Source: Pneumocystis sp. 'macacae'
Taxonomy: Eukaryota; Ascomycota; Pneumocystomycetes; Pneumocystales; Pneumocystaceae
Assembly: GCA_018127085.1 (NCBI GenBank)
Contig: CM030721.1
Location: 248,001-312,000 of the forward strand
Reading direction: 5' to 3'
DNA length: 64,000 nt
Shown here in pieces: positions 38,464-50,752 of this stretch; positions within the stretch are counted from its first letter, which is position 1; every line of letters begins with the position of its first letter. Made by a program: the position numbers and the translations under genes. The notes under the pieces are model-generated. The model was not told the origin of the DNA. It did not search any database and saw only the letters and a program-made list of their open reading frames with translations.

Positions 38464-38829
38464 GAAAACAGCTTAATAACAGTATTCTGATAATAATAAT
38501 GTCTTTAAGAACATAATTTGATGACTACTAGTAGATCACCGGCAAATAAATGATGTAATAATAGCACATACTATCGATAACTCATAATTTAATTATTATC
38601 TATGGGCTACTACAATAAACAAAATATTTTTATTGCCATATATTGTTTGTACTTAGTTGTACCGTTTCATCTTTTTTGTTAAATATTTCCCGTTAACCCG
38701 TCAATAGTATTATTAATATATTCTTTTGAAAGAACAGTTTTTGGTGTTTTAAAAATCAAATTTTTTCATTATAGAATTTCATTTGAACATTTTCGTTGCA
38801 TGATATAGCTTTCTTAATACTGTTATTTA
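38464..38829. other. Intergenic region between convergent genes
   Basis: 366 AT-rich bp between the cytochrome b5 gene and the formin stop. Nothing recognised. Confidence 0.55.
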
Positions 38830-41800
38830 CTAGTCAGTAATGAAATGGTTAAACGTTACTTTTATTAAGTCATTAAATGTCATTATTATTCCAAAAAAAT
38901 CCTCAATAAGTATTTGATTTGGATCTTCTCCAAAATATAACAGAGTTTCGCGTATAAATGCTTCTGTTTCTTTTGAAACACGATTAATTTCATCAACAAT
39001 AGGCATAGCATGATTATAAAATTCAGTCATTACATCCACAAATCGGTCTATATTTGATATTGTTCGATTCTTTAATATAGATATTTCTTGATAAATATTT
39101 TTAAGCTCATTATAAAGAAATCTAGTTGTATTAAACAACGCTTGAGAAGATACTATTCCTTTTAAGTTATATAAGTAAAATCTAGTAGTAATACTTTTAG
39201 ATGCAATTGAAAGATGGGTCACTTCATCTGAAAAAAGTAACGTCTCTTTTGAATAAGTTATAAATACACTAACTATATAATGTAATAAATTTGGAATTTT
39301 TTTTAAAAAAAGTCCAGAAGCTTTCACATCTACTAACTATTTATTCTTAATATATTATTTTAAACACAAATATTCAAACCTTTAATAATGTATCAATTTG
39401 AAATCCACTAGCATTTCCTCTAAATGTTGAAAAGTTAAGATAATTACCAATAACAAGAATAAACTAAAAATGAATTAAAACAATATATATATGTATATAT
39501 TTTTATAATACTCCAAGCAAAGTCCGAAATTTTTTAGATTTTCTCAATTCAAAACATGTATTATATAAAACTTTTAAATCCTAAATATATTAATTGTCAT
39601 CTAAAATAAATATGTATATAACTGGTTGTATTTCATTAATCTCAGGTTCAAACCGTTGTCGATATATCATACAATCAAGACGCTCACTAAGCCGTGGAAT
39701 TACCATAATCTATATCATTGAGTAAGTATACAATAATGATTTATTCAACCTTTTTAAAATATTTCTCTACATTCCCTAATATTGATTCATCTCCTGAATA
39801 TTCTTTTATTACTCTAATCTACATGACAATTAGTTTAAATATATAAATATAAATAAGACTACTTCTTCAGTTGTAGGCAAATTCTGCTTAATAGCTTTAA
39901 GATTATCTATACTAAGCTTAGAATCATTCAATTCCAGTAATGCATCTCTAATTTCATTATAATTTAATTTAATTTTGGAAAGCATAATTGCAGTATTATT
40001 TGCGCGATTCAATTCAATTAAACTAATAGTTGTTACTTTTTTTTTATTATTAATGTCATAAGAATTTGAATTTAGTTGAAGTATATCTTTATAAAAATAT
40101 TTTTCAAGATCATTTGCTATTAAAGAATAATCTATGGAAGGTAACAAAATATCTTTCTCCCATATAGTTCGAATTATTTTTTGAGAAGATAATTTACACC
40201 AAAATAAAGGCTATATAGTTTATTAAAATTACAATAAAAAATATAATATTACCTTTAATGGTTTTTTAGGTTGCTTTTGTAATACATTCAAGTTAAATTC
40301 TGAATATAAAGCTTTAAAACTTAGTAGGGCACATATATTTATAAAACTATTGAAAAATTTACCATTTGATGAGGACGATCCCTGAAATTGTTAATAATTA
40401 TAGATAAATGTACCAATAATACATCATTAAGCAAAATAGAATATAATGAATCTGAAGTCGATGATGAAAGCGATGTAAAAGATGATGTGGGTGACGATAA
40501 TGACGATAATGGCGATGATAATGGAGACGATAGTATTGAAAAAGATATAGGGGGAAGAGGGGATATTGGTGGAGATGGTGGCATTGATGATAATGAAGAT
40601 AATAATGATGGAAGCGGTGGAGGTGGTGGTAATGGTGTTAAAGAAAGAGATACACGATCTATAATCGAAATATGATCTAATCTGATAAAAATTAGAATAT
40701 AGTTTCTTTAATGAAAATAACAAACCTAGATAAATCTTTATCATGTTCCATATCTAATGTTTCATTAGATGTGGAAATTGTAGAAATTTGGTGAGTTTTT
40801 ATTTCTGAAAACAAATCACATTTGGCTTTATTTTCAAAATCAACATTAGTATTGCAAATCAATGGTTGAATAACTATCTCGATATTCTTAGATTCTATTG
40901 AGTTGGAAACATCTAATACAGATTTATTAGATTCTGATTTGTTATCATTACATTGGTATTTAGTCTCCGATTCATTAAAACAATTTTTGGAAATGAGATT
41001 GTGATTATCAAAAACAACGTTAAAAACCTCACCGTAATTATTATTTCTAAATTTTGTTTTAAAAACCTTAGGGATTTTCACCTTAATTAATTAATTAATA
41101 ATAAAAAATGATTAAAATAACTTTATTATATTTTAGAAGTGAAGATATTTCTTCAAAAGACTTAGGTCCAATTTCTTGTTTTAGATTCTTAAGAGTAGAT
41201 TTTAATTTTGCAATTTCATGATTTTTTTCATCAAAAATCTTCGAAGTATTATTTAAAATAGAATCTTCAATAAACCTATTTGTGATTATTAAGTCATTAT
41301 TTCCAGGAAGAACTAATGTTTGTTTATATCTCGTATAAATTGATTTTAAAATCATTCTTAAATATAAAATTTCTTTTTTTTTGAAATTTAAAATATTTTT
41401 GATTTCTTCAATTTTTGACTTATATTTTGTTATTTTTTCGATTAAAATAGTTATTTGTTTATTTCTTTTGGTGCAATAATGTTTTTTTTCCCCGTCTAAA
41501 ATATGTCTATCTAAAGTTTTTTTTGAAAGTTGTACAATTTTAGTTTGTAATTCTATAACTTGTTTCTCTTTTTGAACTAAAAGTTGTATTACACTTGAAA
41601 AATATTCATAACTTGGTAATTCTGTTTTTGGATGAGATATATCAAATAATATAGAACGAAGGATACCGATTTCTCTCTTTTTTTTTAAAAGCTTTTTTTC
41701 TAAAACATTTCTTTTTATTAAAAAATGTGAAACTCTCTTGTAGAATAGCTCTAATTCACTAATAAAACTTTTCTGAATAAATAGAAAATCTGATACATTA

Positions 41801-44665
41801 ACACTTTTTACAAACAAATACTTCCCAATTAAATCTTCAATTCTTTTAGAATAAGATAGCATAAACTGAGGCCAATAGTCTAGAGAACTGATTAAAAATA
41901 ATAAAATCAAGTTATAAAATACCTTCATTAACTTTATACAATAATTTTAAAGATTCTATAAAGATTTTCACTATATTTATTTTTTTCTCTTGTTGATAAT
42001 CATCATTGAATATCAAATTACCTACAATATTCCTTAAAATAGCTAATATATCATCTAAAATATTTTTTCTTTCTACTGTGCAAAATGTTTTCAACAAATC
42101 AACAATATAAATGTCTTCTTTAAGTTTAGTAGTAATTATAATTTGTTGTAATTCATTCATATCTTTTAATTTTCTTTTTTCAAATGTCTTAATTTGAGTA
42201 TGAATTTTATTCAATAAGTAGTTTTTTCTCAAATACTTTTGATTATGTTAAAATAAAATAGTTTAAAATAAGAATGAACCTCTAAAATGTTTTTTAATCC
42301 TTTATTTATCAGATTACTTCTAAAATAATTTTTTTCATCTAAATTCTTAAAAGAATTGATTAAAGTATTGATTAATGTCGATCCTGCTTGAATAGATTCC
42401 CATTTATGGTTTAAAAAAACATTTATATCCGTAAAAGAAAGTGATAAATTAGATATTTCAAAGGATTTAACCATCCATTCAAAAAAAAGAATATAATAAA
42501 TATAATATTTTTGAGAATTTTCAGAGTCTTTTTTCGCAATTTTAAGTATATTTAACACATCCAATGTTAATAAATACCCATTAGGAGCATGTAATAGATA
42601 AAAAATAGTAAGAATTTCATATGCATGAGTCTTAATTAAATAATTTTTCCAAATCAAACATTTTGAAATAAAGATTATAATATCTTTATTGTCTTTAATA
42701 ATATTATCAAGACCATTCTAATAAGTTAAAAATATTACTGTGTATAATCCTGAATACCTTTGTATTTAGAATAACTTTTAAGTATTTAATGTATTCTATT
42801 TGAATTATATTAAAGAAATAAATTTCTTTATTTCTAATGATATAAGTTTAAATTAAATATTATTTAAATATTACTTTTTATGATATTTTTTTATAACATT
42901 AGATATATAAGCTAATTCATTTTTATTAATAAAATTATTAGTCCATGTTATTTTTGTTGACAATATTATTGTTAAAAACACTAGTTTTTTATGTAATAAC
43001 TTAAAAGAAATATTACTATTATATATTAATTTTTTTCAAAATTTTACTTCAGTTACCTATTTTTTAATTTAACAAAAGAAACAAGATTATCATCGGTATC
43101 ATTATCAGATAACTTCCACCATGAAAATAAATTTCTAGTATTACTAATTAAATTAAATGTCTGATTACTTTGTCTTGAAGCATTAAAGGATGACCAATTC
43201 AATAATGAAAGTCTTTTAGATGACCATGAATCTTTTTGTGAAATAGTATAAATAGAGTTATCTTTTTTTAATTCTGATAAACTAAGTGTTATATTTTTAA
43301 CTATATTACTTGCTTCTTTAATAGTTATTGATTTAAAATCCCGAGAAATTAATATTTTTTTTTGTTGATCTAATAAAACTATCATTTGTTGATGGATAGA
43401 ACTCTTAAGGTTTAAATTTTTCTAATATAAATAATTATTTCAAAGTATTCGCCCATAAAAGAATAATAATACCAATAAAAGATCAAATTTTTCAGAGGTA
43501 TTACTATTATTGAAATTTGAGTATCTCTCATTAGAATTTTCGTCAAATCGTGTTTCAACAAAGATATTATTTGTTGGAACATTTAGTTGAACAATTTTAT
43601 TAATTAGGAGCGTTTTATTATTTCCATACTGTTCTAGGTTATGTATATAATTTTTAAGAAAAAATCTAATAAATTTAGGTTTTTTATTAAATTTTAAGAA
43701 TCTAAAATACTTATTTGTAAATATTTCAGAATTCAATTCATATGTAGTTACTGTTGGATTTAAAATAATATTTTCTTGAATATCTTTATAGAATGTAGTA
43801 TCGCTTAGTCTCAAACTATGAAAAGTTAACTGACAATCTGTTTGTTTTTTTTGAAAAATTTTACTTCTTAGAAAGAACAAACGTAAAACTATCTATTTTA
43901 TTGTTTTGAAAGTCAGAAAATTTAATTTCAAATCTACCACAACCATTATATAAAGATATATATTGATAAATAACTATTGATTTGTCAAATAATGGAATTT
44001 CTATACTTTTCAATTTTATTGAATTAAACAAAATACATACCTTCATTCCAAAAGGAGTTTAATACACATGAAGTCTTGCAAACAACATTAAATCCTGTCT
44101 TCCTGTCTACTATATGATTTCTCATGTAAAGAATTTGTTGAATAAATATTACAAATGATTCAATAGAGGATTTGTTCAAAACATACCATTTTGCATCAGA
44201 ATTTACCGGCATAAAAAGCAAATCAGTAAATCTTATATCAACTATTGATAGTCTATGAACAAGCATTAAATATGAGGGTCCTGTATCTATAAAAAACACT
44301 TTTATTTTATTACAAAATATATTATCCTCATCTGAGTCAAAAAAAAAACATATTCTAGGTAAATGCTTGAGAACTACTAATTGATAAGGATTTTTTAATT
44401 CTTCTAGGGTCCATTCTACTCTCCCAAATTAGTTTTTCTTTAATTCTAGTAGAAATGCACCTTTTTCGTAGGATTTTCGAGAAATATACACAATTTCCCA
44501 TTTTTCTTGTTTAATTTCATGTAAGTATACTACTTCTTTCAAAAGATTTTCATTTTCTTTCAAAAGTAATCTACGGAGCTCTCTGACTGTATTTTTTCCA
44601 TTAATCCACGCTGTTAGCAGGTCTTTAGACAGAAGTATTACTTGACATCGTTTTGGCGCACTCAT
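38830..44665 (-). CDS. Formin (actin nucleator), diaphanous-related type
   Basis: A 5.8-kb gene with at least 15 short introns and a product of about 1,650 residues. Formins nucleate and elongate unbranched actin for cables, rings or mating. From the N-terminus: a region starting MSAPKRCQVILLSKD with an EKWEIVY segment like the KW-L-I end of the GTPase-binding domain; an FH3 armadillo region (TKITWTNNFINKNELA, LHAPNGYLLTLDVLNILK, LINKGLKNILE); coiled coil; a short FH1 with LTPLPPPPPLPS and PPSPPISPLPP (about 40560-40660); then FH2 from PLFWCKLSSQKIIRTIWE through LLGVFILVIGNYLNFSTFRG to the end. FH2 is divergent but carries the GNYLN core. The upstream part (42871-44665) is joined by inferred splicing at about 42829-42870. 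The start at 44665 is the first ATG. Confidence 0.82.
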
Positions 44666-46477
44666 ACAGTTGTTCTTTTTTGTTCTTGATCTTATAGACT
44701 AAATCACTATCTATATGCACTGGGAGTATAGTGTATATGGACTCAAATTACAGTATATATTCACTAAATACTCAAATATATTCGTTTAAAATGGATTATA
44801 TCAACTTTAAGTCCTATATATGTGCTTTAAAATTAAATATATCCACTGATTATCGATTATATAACAATATCTACGTATATATGCGTCGATTTCTGGATTT
44901 TCTATTTCTCTATTATCAAATATCAATATCCTTAGATATATATGTCCGTACACCAATTCATCCGCAGATAAAAGATACCTTATCCCCGCATTAATTACTA
45001 TTTAAATCGTTACCCCTGAAAACTTATTGTGTACAGCAAAATATAAACGGATGAATTGCTAAGAGCTGTTTCTCTGTGTTATATTGCGAAAAATAATCAG
45101 AACATAAAGTTTCAACACTTTTTATTTTTTATTTCTATGTTTTTTAGTATTTTATGGTAATTTTTAGGACATAAAATCGTTTAAGAGGTTTTGTACAGAT
45201 CAAACAGAGGAATTTAACAGTATTTAGTAATATATTAATAATGTAGCTAATTGGTTCGTATTTAAATACATTTAGCCCTTGATATATATTTTTTGTTTTT
45301 ATTTTTTTTTCAAGTCAAAAAATAAAACAAATGTAACTAAATTGTATTTTACGTTTTATATGAGTATTTTTGGTAAAAAAATGAAGATAGAAAAAAGGAT
45401 CTATAAAAGATGGTCTCATATATATATATATATTATTTATATGTTATGTGCGAAAATTGAAGCAATTGTATACGAAATAAAGTGTTTTTATATATTGGAT
45501 ATATATTACATATATAAAATATCCCAAGGAGCACAATAAATATAGTACTGAGTAAAATAATTGAAAGCAAATAATACGCTGTTTTAAAAACAGTATGAGT
45601 TTCTCTGTAGTTGTATAAATGTATCAGTTATGTCCAATTTAGTGAGTATAAGAAGTCCAAGAATTTTACTATATTTTATATAAGACTTAGGATTTTTAAG
45701 CATTATTCCAAAGAAGTTAACAATATTGCTAAAAATATATAAATTGAAAATTTATATGTTGAAATTTTCATAATTCTATGTTCATTAAAAATATTGAAGT
45801 GCTATGCTTTTGGAAAAAAAATACAAATACTATAAATAAACCTTAAAAGAGGAATACAAGGTTAAAGATAGAGTTAATAGTCTATAAAATAATACCTTGG
45901 TGTTTGTGAAATCAGAAACAAGAAAATTGATGTTTTATTAAGAATCCATTCATAAATGTTCATATATTTAATCAATAATTAAAAACATGATCAAAGTATC
46001 AAGTTTATGTACTTTATTAAGTACAGAAAAATGGTAATGAATATATTAATAGAATAGATAGATTATTTTGAAGTTATTATATTTTAAAGTAAAATATAAG
46101 CTAATTTAGAAAAAGAAAAGAATAAAAATGACAAAATAATTAACATCAAAAGGATAATGTAAACATTTGTGTATTTATGTTAAAAAAATTAAACATTTAC
46201 GTTCAATGTAAATGTTAATTAGTCGTAAATTGAGAAATATTTCAATTTGAAGAATGGTATTTAAACACAAATCTATTTTATATTATTGTTGATACAAGGG
46301 ATTCATTTGTATCTAATTGATCTATTTTTTGAAAGTATTTTTTATTAAAATTCTCAAAAAATCAAAATTAAACTATCTTATGAATCAAATTATAAAAAAA
46401 AACAATCAAATTATTTTTAGGGATTCTCCGAATAATAATACACTTAAATTCATTATATTATAATGGGATCATAAGAC
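44666..46477. other. Long gene-free AT-rich interval
   Basis: About 1.8 kb with no credible protein gene. The first 300 bp contain many TATAT-rich alternating stretches and should include the formin promoter. Small frames at 44731-44994 and 45279-45539 have no coding character. A non-coding RNA cannot be excluded, but I see no tRNA or rRNA signature. Confidence 0.55.
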
Positions 46478-47290
46478 TCAATTAGTAGTTTCCTTTTCAA
46501 GCTCCATAATAAAATTCCATTCATCAATTGATACAGGCTGTACACTTAGTTGAGGTCGTCTTAAAAGTGCCATATTTTTAAGAGGTCCTTCTTTATATTT
46601 TTTTAGTTCGCGAAGGGGGATGAAGCGAGAAAGATGTCTTAAATATTTTACATCAACCATATACCACTTTGGTTTTTCCTTTGTTGACCGTGGATCATAA
46701 TACGGTTCAGATGGTTCCCATGCAGTATCTATTCATCATTAAGCATTTCGTTTCACACAACTCATCTTATTACAATCAGGATACCCTTCTTTACATATCT
46801 TTTTGTGTTTTAAGTCATTATATCATATTATTGCAGTCTTACCTCCATAATACCTATAATATATGTAAATCAATTTACAAAAATATACAACAAACCTGCA
46901 ATACCTGGAACCTCACAGTTACTATGATAGAAAAATGCAAGATCACCAACTTTCATTTTATATCTCATCGTAATACATGCTTCTGCATTTCTAACACCAT
47001 CCCATGGAGAAATATCTTATCCATTAGATATGAAGACAAAAAAATACACAAAATGTTGGTCTTACTGGCTTTTTTAAGATCAGAAATTGAAAATTTAACT
47101 GTTCTATTATATATTTATATTCTTTTTTTATTTTGAACTTACCATCCTGGCCTTTTACCAGTCGTGATTCTGGTTCAGCTTTCATCAACCAAAACTGCTT
47201 TTCACCCAACTGACGATCCGCATTCTTGGACAAAGTTTTCCCTATACGCGCCTTCTTTCGAGGAGATTCTTGAGTTTTTTCACTTTTCAT
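46478..47290 (-). CDS. EVE-domain protein (THYN1-like)
   Basis: Five exons give about 185 residues. The protein starts MKSEKTQESPRKKARIGKTL, a basic, probably nuclear-targeting segment. The EVE fold then shows EKQFWLMKAEPESR, WDGVRNAEACITMR, GDLAFFYHSNCEVPGIAG, IMEICKEGYPDYTAW, PYYDPRSTKEKPKWYMVDV and RRPQLSVQPVS. EVE domains, related to YTH and PUA folds, are thought to bind modified nucleic acids. The first intron is about 130 nt and the others are short. Two adjacent introns in the IMEICKEGYPD region are needed to restore the family motif. The biological role is unknown in fungi. Confidence 0.85.
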
Positions 47291-47434
47291 ACAGGATCTA
47301 TTAAAGATATACCGAAGTTCCGAGGAATAAATTATCTTATACACCAAAAACAAGATATTTATCTTAGAAAAATAAGTAAATTAACTAGGAATTGACAAAA
47401 CGTGTCTGAAAAAGCTGTATATTCATTGTATCAG
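47291..47434. promoter_or_regulatory. Shared divergent promoter EVE gene/SWP1
   Basis: 144 bp between outward-facing starts. No motif recognised. Confidence 0.35.
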
Positions 47435-48431
47435 ATGAAGCGGCTTTTTTTCCATTTTTTTATATTAATGTGGCTTCGTTTTACCATAGGAGAATATACC
47501 TGGACAATCGATAAGGTTCAGGTAGATGTTGTGTCAGATTTAAATAAACAGGACAAAAGAACGTATATACAGCATATACATATTGTGTTTTAAGGACTAA
47601 GATCCAGTAGATGTTTTGTTTCAGGGGCGGAAGCATCCCCGTGTATTTTGGGTGACAAAGAAACATTGACAGTGCGTTTTAACGTTAAACGTGCATCCCG
47701 GCAGATGCGTCCTCACCAGGCAATGCTTTTGGTTGGTTATCCAGAAATAGAGCTCGAGAATGCACATGTTATACCAGTTAATACTCGTGGAGAAGCGGTT
47801 TTAACTCTGGTAAAAAGCACTGCTTGCACAGCTTGACCTATAGACGCTGATTTTTTATTTCTTTTAGAAACATGAAGATATTCCACTCCAATTGTTGTTT
47901 GGAAACTCGCCATTATTACTTACAATTGTTATTGGATCGTTTGACACAGCAAAACCTTTACTACATACACTTGGTCCGCTCCAGATCATTGATATTGATG
48001 AAAAATTCGATCCGCCAAAGCCATTGCTCCAGTATGGTCCACTTCCTGAAATCGAGCATATTTTTTCGCCCGAGCAAAAAAGTTCTCCAAAAATCATCGT
48101 CATCATCTTTTCCGTTGCCATTTTATTTGCTTTTGGACAGCTCTGTAAAACCGTATCTCCTTCTACTTGCTTTTTCCTATCTAACTTGTATGTCTAGTGG
48201 AAAACTACCCTTTTTACGGCACAGACTCCTTTGTTAAACTTGTTTTCTCCATCATACATTTTATTTTTCACTCTTCTCTTCGCCATAGAGGCTTTATTTT
48301 ACATGTATTGGACTTGTATTCGGCTTCCACAGGCACTGATTGGCCTTTCTATCCTCTTTCCATTGCTTATGTTTTCATGCAAATATCTCTTGTCTCAAAT
48401 ACGAAAAAATATCAATTCTGTCAAACAATAA
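47435..48431 (+). CDS. SWP1: Oligosaccharyltransferase subunit Swp1 (ribophorin II)
   Basis: About 260 residues from four exons. Swp1 is an ER membrane subunit of the N-glycosylation complex. A signal peptide (MKRLFFHFFILMWLRFTIG) leads to a luminal beta domain with LGDKETLTVRFNVKRAS and MRPHQAMLLVGY. The linker PLPEIEHIFSPEQKSSPKII and three C-terminal membrane segments (SVAILFAFG, LFFTLLFAIEALFYMYW, ALIGLSILFPLLMF) match the ribophorin II end. The junction between exon 1 and exon 2 (about 47562-47623) does not keep frame with any canonical GT-AG pair that I can find, so that join is uncertain. The other two junctions are clean. Confidence 0.8.
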
Positions 48432-48862
48432 TCCTTCAATACACATTCAAAACAATACAACAGAACATGCACTACATAGAAATACTCCAGATCTTCCACC
48501 AGGATCTATATAACATACAAATATACTTCTTCCATCAAACAATATATTTCACCAAAACACTCCCATATTCCACACCCCTCCTCTCTGCTTTTTTGCTTCT
48601 CTATCTTCCTTTTCTACACCTTTTCTTCCATTTCCTGCTTTTTTTCTCATCTATTCCTGTATTTTTTTGACACTATATTTCCTTGTATCTCTCATCTCTT
48701 AAATATCGATATATCATACTGATATCCACTGACTGTCTCCATCGTATCAAATTACTGCACATACACTTAAAACACATAATAGACGCATAAAAGCCCTTCA
48801 AAGGGTCTGTAAAGCATCTGAATTACATTTAATCTCCTTCTAAATACTGTATTCTTGCTGGG
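48432..48862. other. Pyrimidine-rich intergenic region
   Basis: About 430 bp between two plus-strand genes, notably C/T-rich on the plus strand between about 48540 and 48720. It should hold the SWP1 3' end and the MRPS8 promoter. From here rightwards the base composition becomes less AT-rich. Confidence 0.5.
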
Positions 48863-49321
48863 ATGTCTTCAATTCATCGGCTTTGCTCGCATCTACAGAA
48901 TGCTTCTCGTGCTCGCCTGGCCCAGACCTCTGTACCAGCTACAAAACTCAATCTTGGCGTATGTCTCGGGCTATATGCGCATGGATGGATAGCATATATC
49001 AAAAGAGGCTCTTTTTTTGGACCAGATAGTGTATATACACCGGCAACACGGGAAAATATCAGTACACGGCGGCTCTGGGTCGGATTGAAGTACAATGAGA
49101 TGATGCCGGTGTTGCGGCGGCTGGTTGCCATAAGTAAGCCAAGCAGGAAGCGCTGGATGTCTCCAGAGGCACTTGCAGCACTTGCATTACGTAGAGTCTC
49201 TGCAGTTCCAGCACTGCTGCCTGGAGAATGCCTTTTTGTGCAGACAGACAAGGGTGTGCTTGAGGCACGCGAGGCGGCGGAAAGGCTGCTTGGGGGGATG
49301 CTTCTTTGCCGCGTAAGCTGA
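48863..49321 (+). CDS. MRPS8: Mitochondrial small-subunit ribosomal protein uS8m
   Basis: Single-exon 152-residue protein with ATG at 48863. The uS8 fold is clear: an N-terminal helix MSSIHRLCSHLQNASRA, a gly-rich turn, RRLWVGLKYNEMMPVLRRLV, the conserved AISKPSRKRWMS loop, and the C-terminal QTDKGVLEAREAAERLLGG with GMLLCRV. It binds small-subunit rRNA in the mitochondrial ribosome. The coding DNA is much richer in G and C than the genes to the left (many CTG, GCG and CGG codons). An antisense frame on the minus strand is a shadow. Confidence 0.92.
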   Translation: MSSIHRLCSHLQNASRARLAQTSVPATKLNLGVCLGLYAHGWIAYIKRGSFFGPDSVYTPATRENISTRRLWVGLKYNEMMPVLRRLVAISKPSRKRWMSPEALAALALRRVSAVPALLPGECLFVQTDKGVLEAREAAERLLGGMLLCRVS

Positions 49322-49337
49322 GCCCTGCAGCGCATAC

Positions 49338-49580
49338 ATTGCATGTAATATGCATATATGCGTGTATATATGCACTATATGCATTATATGCGTGCATACA
49401 CATGCATACACTTCATATACACGCATATAAAGTGTATACGATATGCATATACACGCATACACAACGCATATAACGCGCATATAGCAGGCTTACATAGTGT
49501 ATATGGTGTATACAGTGTTTAAGTAGGCATGTTACAGTGTATATGTCAGTGTTTGTGTGTATCTGCTCAATAGAAGCAGA
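49338..49580. repeat. Alternating purine-pyrimidine low-complexity tract A
   Basis: Degenerate repeats of TATATGCA, GCATATA and TGTATATA-like words occupy most of this stretch, with purine and pyrimidine alternating over long runs (TG, CA, TA and CG steps). No exact unit length is conserved, so it is not a simple satellite. The whole gap 49322-49782 has no gene and also contains the NudC promoter. Confidence 0.75.
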
Positions 49581-49782
49581 ATGGCAGCAATGCAACAGAC
49601 TCCTGCTTGACAACACAAGACTTACACACGAAAAACATATATGGGGGTTACAAAGGCGTGTGTAAAGGGTTAGCGTACATATGACATATACAGAGATGCA
49701 AAATCAACAAACACTGAGATTCGAGTTTAATTTCAGTGGACGGTTTAATTGACAGAGTGCGGACGGGTGTACGGCGGTACGG

Positions 49783-50503
49783 ATGGCGGAGGAGCAGACA
49801 TATATTAATCCGAGTGTTTTTCAACATGTGGAATTGCCGTCGGGCACGCAGTATCAATGGATGCAGACGCTAGGGGAAGTGGAGGTTCGCCTAGGAGTGC
49901 CTTATGGTACTCGGGGACGAGATCTGAGTGTGCTTTTTGAGAAAAAAAAAATCAAGGTGTGCTTGCAACAAAAAGAAGTGTTGTTGGAGGGGGAGCTTTC
50001 GCGGGAAATCAAGGTTGAGGAAAGTGCGTGGACGCTTGGTAAGAGGCCTTTGGATGGCGCGTTTCTGTGTTTTTTCGCGCAGTCATTGGAGGCGTTTACT
50101 AAAAACGATAGATAGTGCATCGGAATTAGTTTTGCACTTGGAGAAAATCAACAAGATGGAATGGTGGTCATCTGTTATTCAAGGACATCCTTCGATTGAT
50201 ACATCAAAAATACAACCGGAAAATTCTAAGCTTGGTGATCTTGATGCGGAAACTCGGTCAATGGTCGAAAAAATGATGGTACGTTGAACAGTGGGCTCAT
50301 GCAAACTTATTAAGCACTGCATTTGCCCTTTTGGGTTATTTTGTTTCTCATTATTTTTTAAGTTTGATCAGCGCCAAAAAGAACTCGGAAAGCCGACAAG
50401 TGATGAATTAAAGAAACAAGAAATTTTAAAAAAGTTTCAAGCACAACATCCAGAACTTGACTTTTCTAAAGTATTCCACGGATATAGAATACCTGTATAC
50501 TAA
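49783..50503 (+). CDS. NUDC: NudC-family nuclear movement protein (p23/CS domain)
   Basis: Three exons give about 190 residues, matching fungal NudC. NudC is an Hsp90 co-chaperone that supports dynein/Lis1 function and nuclear migration. The CS domain shows [50 protein letters not shown] and [14 protein letters not shown]. The diagnostic C-terminus reads [20 protein letters not shown] then [18 protein letters not shown] and [13 protein letters not shown]. The first intron is about 65 nt and unusually GC-rich; the second is about 88 nt. Confidence 0.95.
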
Positions 50504-50752
50504 GTCATGTTTTAGGCAAAGATTGGCTAAGTATTGGTTGTGTAGATATCAATTACTATATATTAAATTTGATACTAAATAACTAATTATAAATACTATA
50601 TATTAAGTTGTACAGTTCGTGTACGTGCGTTTATGTTCCCTTGTTTACATTTTAAAGTTTTGCCCCATATGTTTATACACGTTCTTCTGTATTCTTAAAA
50701 AGATCGAGTTAATGCGCGATGGGGTGAATCTTATGTTTCATCTTCACGAAAT

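Noticed and set aside
44731..45539. Small plus-strand frames in the 1.8-kb gap
   Set aside because: TATAT-rich, isoleucine/tyrosine-biased translations with no domain; likely chance.
48874..49344. 156-codon minus-strand frame opposite MRPS8
   Set aside because: It is the antisense shadow of a clear uS8m gene in GC-rich codons and has no recognisable domain.
49059..49616. Several Tyr/Cys/His-rich minus-strand frames
   Set aside because: Produced by translating the alternating tract A and the end of MRPS8.
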